This document shows, piece after piece, positions 63,462 through 64,000 of a DNA stretch of 64,000 bases. The stretch lies in contig NW_020654080.1 of assembly GCF_003589595.1 (NCBI RefSeq), forward strand, positions 1,657,089 to 1,721,088. The letters are read 5' to 3'. The position numbers and the translations under genes are program-made. Each line of letters starts with the position of its first letter. The first letter of the stretch is position 1. Under the pieces are notes generated by a model. The model saw only the letters and a program-made list of their open reading frames with translations. It did not search any database and was not told the origin of the DNA. This DNA is from Hyposmocoma kahamanoa (taxonomy: Eukaryota > Arthropoda > Insecta > Lepidoptera > Cosmopterigidae).

Positions 63462-63481
63462 AATTAGGTATTTAAAATTTA

Positions 63482-63688
63482 TGGCGGCCGTCACAGTTTT
63501 CATGATACCATCACTGAGGTCCCGGGTTCGATCCCCGGCCGGGTCAATGTAGAAAAGCAAGTTTTCTTTCGGTCTGGGTGTTTGTGTTACCATCGTTGTT
63601 TCCGATTTCTGTACATTGGGATCAGAGCTACGAATGTAATAATTTGGTACACATTTCGCGATATTCGTGATAACTAAATAAATAACTG
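63482..63688 (+). mobile_element. tRNA-derived SINE, family C
   Basis: TGGCGGCCGTCACAGTTTTC, GAGGTCCCGGGTTCGATCCC (B box), CGGCCGGGTCAATGTAG, AAAAGCAAGTTTTCTTTCGG, GTTACCATCGTTGTTTCC, GTACATTGGGATCAGAGC and a final ACTAAATAAATAAC tail. Same family as 36350-36545 (-). Confidence 0.85.
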
Positions 63689-64000
63689 CGTGAGTTGCGA
63701 TCATCTCCCACCAAGTTTGCGGTTCTGCAACCGCGGCGGCTACGTGACAGCACAAAACTGCGGCGTTCTGTGTACGGGTGAAAACCGCTTAGTGTGTTCT
63801 TAGCTTTACACACAGTCAACTTGTCATGTTATCCTAATTCTTTATTTATCAATGAATTCCATTTTAGCGACCACAATAATAAATATATTCAAAAAGCTTG
63901 TATTCCAAACAATACACACCTTTCTATTTTCACACATATTTTTTATATTTCATATCTATTTGACACAATTACTCATTCAATAGAAATATTTACCACTCCC
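63689..64000. other. unique AT-rich end
   Basis: Nothing recognised. Confidence 0.5.

Overview
This window looks like non-coding nuclear DNA from an animal, most likely a butterfly or moth (Lepidoptera). It is AT-rich, has no convincing host gene on either strand, and is packed with broken transposable elements of kinds typical of that order. These are tRNA-headed SINEs with GGTTCGATTCC-type B boxes, 5'-truncated RTE, CR1/Jockey-like, Jockey and R1-like LINEs, a Penelope-like fragment, and many short palindromic MITEs. I cannot name the species. Almost every open frame over 60 codons is a chance frame or the remnant of a retrotransposon.

The dominant component is one interspersed repeat of about 300 bp, called Repeat A here. 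I find about 35 copies or pieces on both strands, roughly 6 kb by hand tally, or about a tenth of the window. Read from its GTAGCAGTAGAGCTCC end, it runs to a TCACTTGATATCATAAAA end and carries an internal hairpin (GCAGTAATG / CATTACTGC). I do not recognise it as a named family. I see no clear pol III boxes and no terminal inverted repeats.

Layout. 1-7 kb: Repeat A copies, two B-type SINEs, one inverted duplication. 6.8-14.3 kb: Penelope-like pieces, LINE 3' ends and two nested MITEs. 14.8-27.5 kb: RTE and CR1-like 3' ends, microsatellites, long perfect palindromes, more SINEs. 27.5-33.1 kb: nearly free of recognisable repeats, with one GC/CpG-rich spot near 29.9 kb; this is the best place to look for host regulatory DNA or an unseen exon. 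33.1-48.2 kb: repeats again, including an RTE insertion with an intact 16-bp target-site duplication, CR1/Jockey-like coding fragments and SINEs. 49.2-51.4 kb: a long inverted-repeat structure holding a Jockey 3' end. 52.3-54.6 kb: a GC-rich R1-like LINE fragment (endonuclease to start of reverse transcriptase). 55-64 kb: more Repeat A, SINEs and LINE tails.

The genes do not form a pathway. The organising principle is nested insertion and decay: MITEs in LINEs, LINEs in SINE-like repeats, and SINEs next to LINE tails. All family assignments come from reading motifs by eye; no database search was run.
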